Below, piece after piece: positions 17,389 to 27,800 of a stretch of DNA of 64,000 nt. Both the position numbers and the translations under genes were made by a program. Each line of letters opens with the position of its first letter. Positions within the stretch are counted from its first letter, which is position 1. The notes beneath the pieces were generated by a model that was given only the letters and a program-made list of their open reading frames with translations, had not been told where the DNA came from and searched no databases. The stretch is from an uncultured Flavobacteriales bacterium (GTDB lineage Bacteria > Bacteroidota > Bacteroidia > Flavobacteriales_D > Parvicellaceae): assembly GCA_943788115.1 (NCBI GenBank), contig CALSPA010000002.1, positions 56,976-120,975 of the forward strand, in the 5' to 3' direction.

Positions 17389-19164
17389 ATGAAACCTCTT
17401 TTCCACCTCAATAAATATTTATTTAAATACAAGTGGCATCTTTTGCTTGGTTTTTTGTTTATTATTTTCTCCAACCTCTTTAAAGTTTACATGCCTGCTA
17501 TAGTTGATCAGGCAGCTGATGAAATTTCCAATTATTTTAAAGACGCACAAAACACAGATCTTAACACAAATAATGAGCTCTGGAATGCTGGCTTAAAGCT
17601 TAGCCTTGTCTATTTGGCTTTAGCATTTATTAGTGGATTGTTCTTGTTTCTAACCAGGCAAACAATTATAGTTATGTCCAGGAAAATTGAATATGATTTA
17701 AAAAATGAAATTTTTGATCATTATCAATCCCTAAGTATGTCCTTTTTCAAAAAAAACAACACTGGAGACTTAATGAACAGAATTAGTGAAGATGTTGGCA
17801 AGGTTAGAATGTATTTGGGTCCTGCTATAATGTACACACTTAATGTATTTGTTCTCTTCACTATGGTCATTACTTTTATGTTCAACAAGAATGTTAGCCT
17901 TACTCTATATGTACTTATTCCTTTACCTATATTATCTTTTATTATTTATAAAATCAGTTTTGTAATAAATAAAAAAAGTGAAAAAACACAACAACAACAA
18001 TCTATGCTATCAACATTTGTTCAAGAAGCATTTTCTGGAATAAGAGTTCTTAAAGCTTACAATAGAGAAAGTTATTTTCAATATAATTTTAAAAATGAAA
18101 CAGAAAACTACAAAAGAGCATCCTTAAGCTTGGCTTTTGTAAACTCATTTTTTCTCCCTGCAATTGTACTCTTAATTGGGTTAAGTACAATTCTAACCAT
18201 TTACATTGGTGGTATTAAAACAATTAACAACGAAATTGATTATGGTGACATTTTACAATTCATTTTCTACATCAACCTTCTTACTTGGCCATTTGCCTCT
18301 ATTGGTTGGGTTACATCTCTAATTCAAAGAGCAGCTGCATCACAAAAAAGAATAAATGAATTTTTGCTTCAAAATGAAACAATTGAGAACCTTCAACCTG
18401 AAAACCAAATTAACTCTATAAATTCTTTAGTTTTCAGGAAGGTTTTTTTTGAATATGAGCAAACCAATATTAAAGCGCTAGAAAACATTTCATTTGAGCT
18501 CAACAAAGGTCAAACCTTAGGAATAATCGGAAGAACAGGTTCTGGTAAATCTACAATTGCCAATCTAATCTGTAGACTTTACGATGTAAACATCGGAAAC
18601 ATTCAAATTAACTCTAATAGTATTAATGAATTCAATTTATTTAGCCTTAGATCTAAAATTGGATATGTTCCTCAGGATGTATTTCTTTTTTCAGACACCA
18701 TTAAAAACAACATTATGTTTGGCATTGAAAATGACAATATAGATGACCAGCTAATAATTAACGCTGCTAAACAAGCACAAATCCATGAAGACATTATGGG
18801 ATTTCCAGATAATTACAATACCAAAATTGGAGAAAGAGGAATCACTCTTTCTGGAGGTCAAAAACAAAGAATTTCTATTGCTAGAGCATTAATTAGAAAA
18901 CCCAATGTGTTAATTCTCGATGATTGTCTATCTGCTGTAGATACTGAAACAGAAGATAAAATATTGAAAAATTTATATCGTAATAATAAAAGCAATATTA
19001 CTGTAATTATAGGACATAGAATAAGTTCTGTATCATCAGCAAATCAAATAATAGTATTAGAAAAAGGTGGTATTGTAGAAAATGGAAATCATTCAGAGTT
19101 AATAAAAAAACAAGGCTATTATTATGAAATTCATAAAAAACAGTTATTAGAAAAAAAACAATGA
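17389..19164 (+). CDS. ABC exporter, fused permease-ATPase (MsbA/MDR type)
   Basis: 591-residue half-transporter. Six membrane helices occupy residues 1-310; the nucleotide-binding domain follows with Walker A GRTGSGKST near residue 382, Q-loop YVPQDVFLF, signature LSGGQKQRISIARAL and H-loop IIGHRISS. The Walker B region reads VLILDDCLSAVDTETE: the catalytic Glu expected after Walker B is Asp, and the D-loop reads SAVD. Such a substitution is known from degenerate sites of heterodimeric exporters, yet only one half-transporter is encoded here, so it may act as a homodimer or with a remote partner. Substrate not deducible; lipid or drug export is typical. Confidence 0.9.
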   Translation: MKPLFHLNKYLFKYKWHLLLGFLFIIFSNLFKVYMPAIVDQAADEISNYFKDAQNTDLNTNNELWNAGLKLSLVYLALAFISGLFLFLTRQTIIVMSRKIEYDLKNEIFDHYQSLSMSFFKKNNTGDLMNRISEDVGKVRMYLGPAIMYTLNVFVLFTMVITFMFNKNVSLTLYVLIPLPILSFIIYKISFVINKKSEKTQQQQSMLSTFVQEAFSGIRVLKAYNRESYFQYNFKNETENYKRASLSLAFVNSFFLPAIVLLIGLSTILTIYIGGIKTINNEIDYGDILQFIFYINLLTWPFASIGWVTSLIQRAAASQKRINEFLLQNETIENLQPENQINSINSLVFRKVFFEYEQTNIKALENISFELNKGQTLGIIGRTGSGKSTIANLICRLYDVNIGNIQINSNSINEFNLFSLRSKIGYVPQDVFLFSDTIKNNIMFGIENDNIDDQLIINAAKQAQIHEDIMGFPDNYNTKIGERGITLSGGQKQRISIARALIRKPNVLILDDCLSAVDTETEDKILKNLYRNNKSNITVIIGHRISSVSSANQIIVLEKGGIVENGNHSELIKKQGYYYEIHKKQLLEKKQ

Positions 19165-19226
19165 TTTTTTTGGGTTTCTTTTGCTTTAAGAAAAGAGTTA
19201 AGTAAATTGCATAGTAATTAAACAAG

Positions 19227-19601
19227 ATGGAAGAAAACGATAAAAATAATTACAGAGATGAAATCTACTCTAATGCTGTAAGAGCTGGGAAAAGAACTTA
19301 CTTTTTCGATGTGAAGTCTACTCGTGGTGGCGATTATTATTTAACAATCACTGAAAGCAAGAAACGTTTTCAACAAGATGGATCTTTTCATTTTGAAAAA
19401 CACAAGTTGTTTTTATACAAAGAAGATTTCGAGAAATTTAATGATGGATTGACTGATGTAATTAATAAAATACAAGAGCTCAATCAAGGAGCTAATGATG
19501 ATTCTTTCCAAGACTCTAAAGACGAACAATCTAACAACACTCCTGAGAGTGACTCTTCAGATAATAATAATTTCAAAGAGGTAGACTTTGACGATTTATA
19601 A
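19227..19601 (+). CDS. PUR family DNA/RNA-binding protein (DUF3276)
   Basis: 124 residues. The DUF3276 core reads DEIYSNAVRAGKRTYFFDVKSTRGGDYYLTITESKKRF and FEKHKLFLYKEDFEKF, the PUR-alpha-like repeat with its aromatic and basic nucleic-acid-binding face. The last 35 residues are acidic, Ser/Asn/Asp-rich and probably disordered (DSFQDSKDEQSNNTPESDSSD). Widespread and conserved in Bacteroidota; binding of single-stranded nucleic acid is known for related Borrelia PUR proteins, its cellular role here is unproven. Confidence 0.92.
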   Translation: MEENDKNNYRDEIYSNAVRAGKRTYFFDVKSTRGGDYYLTITESKKRFQQDGSFHFEKHKLFLYKEDFEKFNDGLTDVINKIQELNQGANDDSFQDSKDEQSNNTPESDSSDNNNFKEVDFDDL

Positions 19602-19603
19602 TA

Positions 19604-20122
19604 TTAGAAATTCATAAATTCTTTTAGCATTGATTCTAACCTTTTAATTGTTTGTTGATCTACTATTTCAGTTTCGTCAATTAACTTTTCTATCCCACTC
19701 AACTTAGGCTTATTTGAAAATACTTCAATTTTAAGATGATGTAATACACACGTGAAATGATCTAAAGCTCTTAATGCTCCTGAATGACCAGAGGAAAGCC
19801 CTATTAAACATGACTTTTTCCCAGCCATGGAAAGATGATCTAATGAATCTATAAATGCTTTTAAAACTCCAGGATAACTTCCATTATATTCTGGAATTAT
19901 GAAAATAATTTTTTGGGCTTCACTCATGTATTTAGCAGTTAATTCTAAATAATCTGGTGTACTATTACCAAAAGAATTATTAAAAATAAAATCTTCAGGG
20001 AGGTTTTCTAAAGATAGTATATCGCTTTCAATTCCATTTTTATAGAAAATATTTTGACATGTCTTTGCGACTTTAAAACTGTTACTTTTTTTTCTGTTAG
20101 TGGATGAAATTATAGAAATCAT
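19604..20122 (-). CDS. NADPH-dependent FMN reductase family protein
   Basis: 172 residues, flavodoxin-like fold. The N-terminus IISSTNRKKSNSFKVAKTCQ is the FMN-phosphate binding loop (a variant of GSxRxxS), and IIFIIPEYNGSYPGVLKAFIDSL is the diagnostic PEYNGSxPGxLKNxID motif. KSCLIGLSSGHSGALRALDHF is the second FMN-contact segment. Probably reduces FMN or quinone-like substrates in the cytoplasm. Converges with the PUR gene, only 2 bp apart. Confidence 0.92.
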   Translation of the reverse strand: MISIISSTNRKKSNSFKVAKTCQNIFYKNGIESDILSLENLPEDFIFNNSFGNSTPDYLELTAKYMSEAQKIIFIIPEYNGSYPGVLKAFIDSLDHLSMAGKKSCLIGLSSGHSGALRALDHFTCVLHHLKIEVFSNKPKLSGIEKLIDETEIVDQQTIKRLESMLKEFMNF

Positions 20123-20310
20123 AAAAAAATTATTAACACTCTAATTCATTATACAAAAATTTGTAAGTAGCTGTATATCTTCGATTTAATAAGATGCTAT
20201 CTAGCTTAAACTTTAGTGTTTATGTTAACAAATTGTAATTAGAGAGCCAATAAACAAAAATTTGTGTATAAATGAAACATAGATTAAGTCTTTATTTGAT
20301 TATTTACAGA

Positions 20311-20318
20311 TAAATTTG
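20311..20318 (+). promoter_or_regulatory. -7 box for the metallo-hydrolase/parAB run
   Basis: TAAATTTG fits TAnnTTTG and lies 24 bp before the ATG at 20343. The rest of the 220-bp gap upstream is AT-rich and shows nothing else. Confidence 0.5.
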
Positions 20319-20342
20319 ATATAAGATTTAAATCTATCCATT

Positions 20343-21023
20343 ATGGAAGTCACTTTTTATGGACATGCTTGTTTCTCAGTTAATATAGAAGGTAAAAAAA
20401 TTCTTTTCGATCCTTTTATCACTCCTAACGAACTTGCAAATAATATTGACATTAACACCATTGAAGCTGATTACATCTTTATATCTCATGGACATGAAGA
20501 CCACGTAGCAGATGTTGAGAAAATTGCAAAAAAAACAAATGCTACTATTGTTTCTAATTTTGAAATTGTTAGTTGGTTTAATTCTAAAGGGCTTTCAAAT
20601 TCGCACCCAATGAATCATGGTGGTTCTTGGAATTTTGATTTTGGCAAAGTAAAATATGTTAATGCTGTTCATAGCAGCACTCTTCCAGATGGAAGTATTG
20701 GAGGGAATCCTGGTGGCTTTGTAGTTGAATCGAATGCTGGTAATTTTTATTTTGCTGGTGACACTGCACTTAACATGGATATGAAGCTGATTCCACTATT
20801 TACAAACTTAGACTTTGCAATTTTTCCTATTGGAGATAATTTCACAATGGGTATTGAAGAAGCTATTGTTGCTGCTGATTTTGTTAAAGTAAACAAAGTA
20901 ATGGGAGTTCATTACGATACATTTGGTTACATCAAAATTGATAAAAATCAAGCAATTAATTCATTTGAAAAAAACAATTTAACATTAATCCTACCAGAAA
21001 TAGGAGAAACTATTGAAATTTAA
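20343..21023 (+). CDS. Metal-dependent hydrolase, UPF0173/beta-lactamase fold
   Basis: 226 residues. MBL-fold metal ligands are in [12 protein letters not shown] (HxHxDH, read as HGHEDH), [17 protein letters not shown] (bridging Asp) and [10 protein letters not shown] (final His). [20 protein letters not shown] at the N-terminus is typical of the UPF0173/UlaG-like group. All ligand positions are present, so it should be active with two metal ions; the substrate is not known. It ends 4 bp before the parA ATG, implying cotranscription with parAB. Confidence 0.9.
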   Translation: MEVTFYGHACFSVNIEGKKILFDPFITPNELANNIDINTIEADYIFISHGHEDHVADVEKIAKKTNATIVSNFEIVSWFNSKGLSNSHPMNHGGSWNFDFGKVKYVNAVHSSTLPDGSIGGNPGGFVVESNAGNFYFAGDTALNMDMKLIPLFTNLDFAIFPIGDNFTMGIEEAIVAADFVKVNKVMGVHYDTFGYIKIDKNQAINSFEKNNLTLILPEIGETIEI

Positions 21024-21027
21024 AATT

Positions 21028-21837
21028 ATGGGTAAAGTTATAACTATTGCAAATCAAAAAGGAGGAGTTGGGAAAACTACTACCGCTATAAATCTAGCAG
21101 CATGTTTAGGTGTTCTTGAAAAAAAGGTATTGTTAATAGATGCTGATCCTCAAGCAAATTGCACTTCTGGTGTTGGTGTTGAATCGAATAATATTAATGG
21201 CAGCATTTACAATTGCATTGTAGATGCAAATTCTAACATTAATGATTTCATTAAGGAAACTTCAAACCCAAACCTCTCAATTCTACCATCCCATATAGAT
21301 TTAGTGGGTGCAGAAATTGAAATGATTAATTTAAATCAAAGAGAGTATATAATTAAAAACTTGATTGATCCTATTAAAGATTTATACGATTTTATTATTA
21401 TAGATTGTTCTCCATCATTAGGATTAATTACCTTAAACTCCCTAACTGCATCTGACAGTGTAATAATACCAGTTCAATGTGAATACTTCGCTTTAGAAGG
21501 TTTAGGAAAGCTTTTAAATACAATAAAAATCGTTCAAACCAGACTTAACTCAAATTTAAGCATTGAAGGAATCTTACTTACAATGTATGATACAAGGTTA
21601 AGATTAGCTAATCAAGTTATAGAAGAAGTTAAGCTGCATTTTCAACAATTAGTTTTTAATACAGTTATTCATAGAAACACAAGGTTAGGTGAAGCTCCAA
21701 GCCATGGAGAAACAATAATAATGCACGATGCTAGCAGTAAGGGGGCAATAAATTATTTGAATCTTGCAAAAGAAGTTTTAACCAACAACATTAAAGTTGA
21801 AAACAAACTAGACAAAATTTCATCTGATGAACTCTAA
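21028..21837 (+). CDS. parA: Chromosome-partitioning ATPase ParA (Soj)
   Basis: 269 residues from the ATG at 21028 ([20 protein letters not shown]). The ORF track start at 21013 is a TTG that adds five residues before this Met and overlaps the preceding gene, so ATG is better. Deviant Walker [21 protein letters not shown] (switch I), and [17 protein letters not shown] (switch II) are present. Cytoplasmic; it moves parS-bound ParB along the nucleoid. Its 3' end overlaps the start of parB by 11 bp. Confidence 0.97.
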   Translation: MGKVITIANQKGGVGKTTTAINLAACLGVLEKKVLLIDADPQANCTSGVGVESNNINGSIYNCIVDANSNINDFIKETSNPNLSILPSHIDLVGAEIEMINLNQREYIIKNLIDPIKDLYDFIIIDCSPSLGLITLNSLTASDSVIIPVQCEYFALEGLGKLLNTIKIVQTRLNSNLSIEGILLTMYDTRLRLANQVIEEVKLHFQQLVFNTVIHRNTRLGEAPSHGETIIMHDASSKGAINYLNLAKEVLTNNIKVENKLDKISSDEL

Positions 21838-22699
21838 AAAATCTGCATTAGGAAAAGGATTAAGTGCTTTACTTGAAAATAGCAGTACAGATATTACAAC
21901 AAATAATTCTAGTACTAACCAACAATTATTAAGTAATATTTCTAGAATACCATTAAATCAAATTGAAACGAATCCTTTTCAACCAAGAACACATTTTAAA
22001 AAAGAAGCGTTAATTGAACTTTCACAATCAATTAAAGAACATGGAATAATACAACCAATTACCGTTAGAAAAATTGGAAACAATAGATTTCAAATTATTT
22101 CTGGTGAAAGAAGATTTAAAGCTTCTGAAATTGCAGGACTAAACGAAATACCAGTCTATATCAGATTAGCAGATGATCAGAGCATGTTGGAAATGGCAAT
22201 TATTGAAAATGTACAACGATCAGATTTAAACGCTATAGAGATTGGTCTAAGTTATAAAAGGTTAATTGACGAATGTGACATTTCTCAAAATGAATTAAGT
22301 AACCGAATTGGAAAAAACCGCTCTACTATCGCTAATTTCATAAGAATTTTAAAGCTTCCCGAAGAAATTCAAATTGGCGTAAGAGACAATTTAATAACTA
22401 TGGGCCATGCAAGAGCATTACTTTCTTTTGATAATGAAAAAGAAATGCTTAAAGCATATCAAGAAATTTTAAAAAACAAGCTTTCTGTAAGAAACACGGA
22501 GAAACTTGGAGCTATTAAGAAAGCTAAAACACCAATTGCACTTTCAAGGTTTGAAAAAAGAATGCAATCAGAGCTAGCTTTAAATTTTGAATCAAACGTT
22601 AAAATAAACAAAGGAAATAAGGGTAATGGTAAAATTGTTATCCCATTTAAAAACGACAATGATTTAAATAGAATTTTAGAATTATTAGACAACCAATGA
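21827..22699 (+). CDS. parB: Chromosome-partitioning protein ParB (Spo0J)
   Basis: 290 residues. [14 protein letters not shown] at the N-terminus is the ParA-interacting peptide. The CTPase/ParB-box region contains [30 protein letters not shown] and [14 protein letters not shown] (the GERRxRA motif with Lys for Arg), then [22 protein letters not shown] helix-turn-helix ([24 protein letters not shown]) recognises parS. The C-terminal dimerisation segment includes [20 protein letters not shown]. Overlaps parA and, by 4 bp, the next gene. Confidence 0.97.
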   Translation: MNSKKSALGKGLSALLENSSTDITTNNSSTNQQLLSNISRIPLNQIETNPFQPRTHFKKEALIELSQSIKEHGIIQPITVRKIGNNRFQIISGERRFKASEIAGLNEIPVYIRLADDQSMLEMAIIENVQRSDLNAIEIGLSYKRLIDECDISQNELSNRIGKNRSTIANFIRILKLPEEIQIGVRDNLITMGHARALLSFDNEKEMLKAYQEILKNKLSVRNTEKLGAIKKAKTPIALSRFEKRMQSELALNFESNVKINKGNKGNGKIVIPFKNDNDLNRILELLDNQ

Positions 22700-23235
22700 A
22701 ACTAGTCATTTTTCTTGCTCTATTTTTTACAATAGGAAATTCGTATTGTCAAGATACAACTAAAAACAACTTACACAGCCCCAAAAAATCAGCGATTCTA
22801 TCTTTATGCCTTCCTAGTGCTGGTCAATTTTACAACCATGCTAACAGATTAAATAAAAAGAAAAATAATTTATGGTGGAAAATCCCCATTATATATGGAG
22901 GGCTTGGAACTTCTGTTTTCTTTTTGTTAGATAATAATAAAGAATACAATGTTATAAAAAACGAAAGACTTTTACGTTTAAATACTGGCCAAATTAATGC
23001 TTATCCTCTTTACACATCTTCTCAGCTTAAAATAATTCAAAATGATTATAGAAGATGGAGAGATCTTTCAGTAATTTCAATTCTAGCTGTTTATTTATTA
23101 CAAGTTATTGATGCTAGTGTTGAGGGTCATTTAATTCATTTTGACAATTCTGATAATTTATCTTTAAACATAAAACCCTTAAACAATTACAACAATTTTA
23201 ATAATATGCAGCTAAGTATTCTGTATCGTTTTTAA
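22696..23235 (+). CDS. DUF5683 membrane protein
   Basis: 179 residues, with signal peptide (to about residue 18, NSYCQ). The DUF5683 pattern SPKKSAILSLCLPSAGQFYN, KNNLWWKIPIIYGGLGTSVFF and DYRRWRDLSVISILAVYLLQVIDASVEGHL indicates two or three membrane segments. It overlaps parB by 4 bp. In many Bacteroidota parA-parB-DUF5683 continues into dapB and lepB; here the run stops and a flavoprotein follows 65 bp later. Function unknown. Confidence 0.88.
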   Translation: MKLVIFLALFFTIGNSYCQDTTKNNLHSPKKSAILSLCLPSAGQFYNHANRLNKKKNNLWWKIPIIYGGLGTSVFFLLDNNKEYNVIKNERLLRLNTGQINAYPLYTSSQLKIIQNDYRRWRDLSVISILAVYLLQVIDASVEGHLIHFDNSDNLSLNIKPLNNYNNFNNMQLSILYRF

Positions 23236-23300
23236 TATTTACTATCCACAATTAAAAATACATGTATAATTTAATTAATTTCAACCCACATTAGGCTATT

Positions 23301-24794
23301 ATGGAAAAATACGACTTATGTGTAATTGGTGCTGGTCCATCTGGATATGCTGCAGCAATGAGGGCAATTGATTTTGGAAAAAAAGTTGTACTTATTGAAA
23401 AAGATAAAATTGGTGGTGCTGGGTTGTATAATGGTGCTTTAACATCTAAAACAATGTGGGAACTCTCTCAGAAAGTGAGAACAGTTAACACTAGCATTGT
23501 ATCATCTGGTAGAAGCAAATTTGACATAAGCTGGGAACAGGTAAAAACCACCATGCAAGAAGCTGTTTTCGATCGCAAATTTCAATACTCTTGTCACATT
23601 AAACTTTTACAATCAGAAGAGCTAAACCAATGTTTTAAATACGAAAGAGGTTTCGCTAGTTTTATTGATAATCATAAAGTTAAAATCCAAAAGTCTAACG
23701 GGAATTTAAAAGAAATATATGCAGATAACATAATTATCGCTATTGGAAGTACTCCAAGACATTTGCCAAATATTAAAGTTGATGAGCAAATAATTTTAAC
23801 AAGCAATGGAGTTGATTCAATGAATGATTTCCCAAAAAGCATGGTTATTGTTGGTGCTGGAGTAATTGGATGTGAATACGCTACCATGTTTTCTAATTTT
23901 GGAAAAACTAAAATTTATTTAATTGATAGAGCAGATAAAATTCTACCTTTTGAAGATGAAGATATCTCTAATTTAATTGGAAATAATTTAACAAAAAACG
24001 GTGTTACCATTCATCAAAATGCAAATTTAGAGAGACTTGAGGTTAAAGATGGTGAAGTTGAATATGAACTATCTTATAAAGATGGTAAAAGAGAGGTTAT
24101 TAGAGTTGAAAAGGCACTACTTTCTGTTGGAAGAGTTCTAAATATAAAAGGCCTTGAAATGGAAAACGCTGGAGTTAAGCTTAGTAAAAGAGGAATTCAT
24201 ATTGGAGATACGGACACTCAAACAAATATCCCAAACATTTATACAGTAGGAGATGCTAGTGGACACATTGCACTAGTAAACATTGGTGAATTAGAAGCCC
24301 GTCATGCTGTTGAAAGAATTTTTGATAATAAAAAAGAAAAACTCAACTACACAAACATAAGCACCATTATGTTTTTACAACCCGAAGTTGCCGCTGTGGG
24401 GATGAATGAAAAACAATGTCTAGATAACAATATTCCTGTTAAAATTGTAAAACTAGATTACTCTTGCATTGCTAGGGCAATTGCAATGAGGAAAACCGAA
24501 GGGTTTTTCAAAATTATTGTATCTAACGATAAAGAAATGAAAATTTTGGGAATGAGAGCTGTTGGTGAGCACGCATCTAGTGCCATACAAGCTGTTGCGC
24601 TTTTAATTAACATGAACAAAGGAATTCATGAATTAGCTGAATTAGTTCACCCTCATCCATCAATTATTGAAGGGGTTCAAGAATGTGTAAGAATGCTACT
24701 TAACAAATCTATTTTTAAATCTTCTATTTTCAAAGACAAATTGTGGTGTTACAGTTGTGTAGATGGAGTAAAAACACATCTTCAAAGATTGTAA
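23301..24794 (+). CDS. Lpd-like FAD/NAD(P) oxidoreductase lacking the redox-active disulfide
   Basis: 497 residues with the class I pyridine-nucleotide disulfide oxidoreductase layout: FAD loop GAGPSGYAAAM (11-20), second dinucleotide loop VIVGAGVIGCEYATMF, YTVGDASG, and the dimerisation domain with VHPHPSIIEGVQE (the His-x-x-x-x-Glu catalytic pair). The segment that should read GGTCLNVGCIPSK reads GGAGLYNGALTSK (38-50), so both cysteines are absent (G41, A46). It cannot act as dihydrolipoyl dehydrogenase by the normal route; a transhydrogenase-, quinone- or NAD(P)H-oxidase-like role is more likely. The C-terminus has an additional CYSC motif, which could be redox-active or bind metal. Confidence 0.88.
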   Translation: MEKYDLCVIGAGPSGYAAAMRAIDFGKKVVLIEKDKIGGAGLYNGALTSKTMWELSQKVRTVNTSIVSSGRSKFDISWEQVKTTMQEAVFDRKFQYSCHIKLLQSEELNQCFKYERGFASFIDNHKVKIQKSNGNLKEIYADNIIIAIGSTPRHLPNIKVDEQIILTSNGVDSMNDFPKSMVIVGAGVIGCEYATMFSNFGKTKIYLIDRADKILPFEDEDISNLIGNNLTKNGVTIHQNANLERLEVKDGEVEYELSYKDGKREVIRVEKALLSVGRVLNIKGLEMENAGVKLSKRGIHIGDTDTQTNIPNIYTVGDASGHIALVNIGELEARHAVERIFDNKKEKLNYTNISTIMFLQPEVAAVGMNEKQCLDNNIPVKIVKLDYSCIARAIAMRKTEGFFKIIVSNDKEMKILGMRAVGEHASSAIQAVALLINMNKGIHELAELVHPHPSIIEGVQECVRMLLNKSIFKSSIFKDKLWCYSCVDGVKTHLQRL

Positions 24795-24869
24795 CCAGAC
24801 ATCCTTTTATAATTGTTTTACGTCTTGTTTAATGTAATAAGGTTAACTATATTTATAATAAAAAAAGTA

Positions 24870-27800
24870 ATGACTCATAAATTATCATTCAAAGCTTTCA
24901 GAAATCTTTTATTTTTTCTTTTAACTGTATCGTTTATACAATTTTCAGCTCAAAATAATGTTCCAAATAAAATCAATTACCAAGCAGTAGCTCACAGTCT
25001 AAATGGCGAAACTTTTAGCAACGAATCTATTGATGTTAAAATTGCGTTGTATTCTGGACCAGCAAGTGGCCAATTAATTTGGGAAGAAACACATAATTTA
25101 ACCACTAATGATTATGGTCTTTTCAGTTTAACCATTGGAATGGGGTCCTCTACCAATAATGGATCTGCAACAAATGCAAATGATATTAATTGGAAAGCAA
25201 GTACACATTTTTTAAATGTTCAAGTTGATGTAGGACAGGGTTATGAGGATTTAGGAACCCAACAATTGGTTACTGTTCCTTATGCATTTCATTCTAGAAC
25301 AGCAGATAATGTAATTAACGACCAAATAAATGATGCTGATGCTGATTCAACTAATGAACTAAATACTACTGTAGTTTTAAACGGAACAGATTTAGAAATT
25401 ACAGATGCAGGAGGGACCATTACCACAGACCTAAGTACATTAGGCAGTTCTGATGACCAAAACTTATTACCCCCTTCTCTAAACGGTACAAATCTTACAT
25501 TAGAAATAGAAAATGGAAATCCAACATCTATAGATTTATCATCACTACAGGATGGTGTGGATGATGCAGATAACAACACCACCAATGAACTTCAAACCTT
25601 ATCTCTTTCAGGGAACTCACTTATTCTGAGCATTACAGGTGATACTGTAATAATTCCTAGTAGCACATATAATGCTGGTACAGGAATCGACATTACTGGG
25701 GGAACAATTTCCAATATTGGAGATGCTGATAGTGACACCACTAATGAGTTAATTACAAATGCTGCTCTAGGACCAGCAAATAATTTTCTTATTATAAATG
25801 AAGGTGGCACTTTACACAATATTGATGTATCTGATTTAAACAACTCAGGAACAGATAATCAGAATTTAACAGGAGCAACTTTAACAGGAACTTCGTTACA
25901 GATAGATATAGAAAGTGGTAACTCAGCAATAGTAGACCTTTCTTCTTTACAAGATGGTGTAGACGATGCAGACAACAACCCTGCTAATGAATTTAACACA
26001 GGCGCTAATCTTAATGGTACTAACCTTGAAATAACCGATGGTGGTGGTACTCAAACTGCAGATTTATCTTCTCTAACAGGAACAGACAATCAAAACCTTA
26101 CTAGTGCTAATTTAAGTGGAACTAACCTTACTATTGCCATTCAAAATGGAAATTCCACTACAGTTGATTTAGGTCCTCTTCAAGATGGTGTAGACGATGC
26201 AGACAACAACCCTGCTAATGAATTTAACACAGGCGCTACTCTTAATGGTACTAACCTTGAAATAACCGATGGTGGTGGTACTCAAACTGCAGATTTATCT
26301 TCTCTAACAGGAACAGACAATCAAAACCTTACTGGTGCAACTTTATCAGGAAACACCTTAACCATAGATATTGACAATGGTAATTCCACAACTGCAACAT
26401 TTACTGATTGGGATTCAGATGCCAATGATGACATTACAACTTCAACAACTGCTGGAGGTGATTTAAGTGGTACATATCCCAACCCTACCGTTTCAAAGAT
26501 ACACGGAACAAGTGTTTCCTCTACTGCACCAACTCCAGATCAGTTTTTGGTTTATGATGCTCTAACTAATACTCTAGTATATAAAGATCAACTTAACGAT
26601 TCCGATTGGGAGGTTGGATCAGGTATTATTTATAACGAAAATGAAGATGTTGGTATTGGAACTACCAATCCTACATATAAACTTCATGTTGTAGATAATT
26701 CAACACCAGCAATTAAAAATGTTGCATTATTTGAAACATCACAAAACTACAGTACAATTACAACAAACACTACAAACACAGGTGAAGGTGGTGGTGTTTT
26801 CATGTCAAGGTATCAGGGTAAAAATATTGCATATGTTGGAGGTAATTACAGACCAACAGATGGAGACACAACATCTTTTTTTGGAGTTGGAACACCAAAT
26901 AACGGATCTGGTTCCCCAGAACTTGGGATGAAGATAAACGGAAATTCTAAATCTATTAAATTAGGTACTGATGAAATAAAAATTGGTTTAGAATCTAACC
27001 CAACAAATAACTCAAGTGAAATTGTAATTGGTGCCAATAATATTTATTTTCATGGTAATGAAGATGGAGCTGGAAATATTAATCAAACAGACATATTCAT
27101 TGATGGAGACTTACAATATTCAAATGGAAATCAACAAAATGGTTACATACTTCAGTCTGATGCAAATGGGAATGCTGATTGGGTAGATCCTAGTACAATA
27201 AATCCAGTAATAAACGATTGGACATTAAATGGAACTCATATGTATAATGCTAATACTGGAAATATTGGAATTGGAACTACTAGTCCAAACTCAAAGTTAA
27301 ACATTGTTACAAGTGCTGGTTCTCCACTTTTATTACTAGAAGGTAGTGGTTTAGTTGGAGGTGGATTACATTTTACATACAAAAACACTAACGAAGGATA
27401 TGAAATAAGAGGTGACGATCAGGGGGGGATAAATTTAGAAGCATCTGGGAACCATAAGATAAGTTTTGAAACAAACAATGATGAAAGAATGAGAATAACT
27501 GGCAATGGTAACGTTGGTATTGGAACTGATGCACCACAATCTAAATTACATATCGATGAAATAAGTTCAGACGCAGTTACAATAACAACTGATTGGGGAC
27601 TTACAATGCAACATTACAATTCTGGATATGCGTCAGCAAACGTAACAAGACCTTATCTTCACAAAGCATGGGATGCAAGTAATGGAGATTATTTATACCT
27701 TGGATCTTCTGGTGACAACTCAAATTCTGAGCAAAGTGCCTTTTTACTAACAAGGCTCAATGGTATTCAATTTGGAAAAGGAAATAATTCTGGAAATGGA

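Noticed and set aside
19741-19760. ACACGTGAAAT as a parS-like site near parAB
   Set aside because: Not palindromic over the 14-16 bp expected, and it is inside the FMN reductase gene.
26719-26931. 70-residue ORF inside the adhesin gene
   Set aside because: Out-of-frame shadow within a repetitive low-complexity gene.
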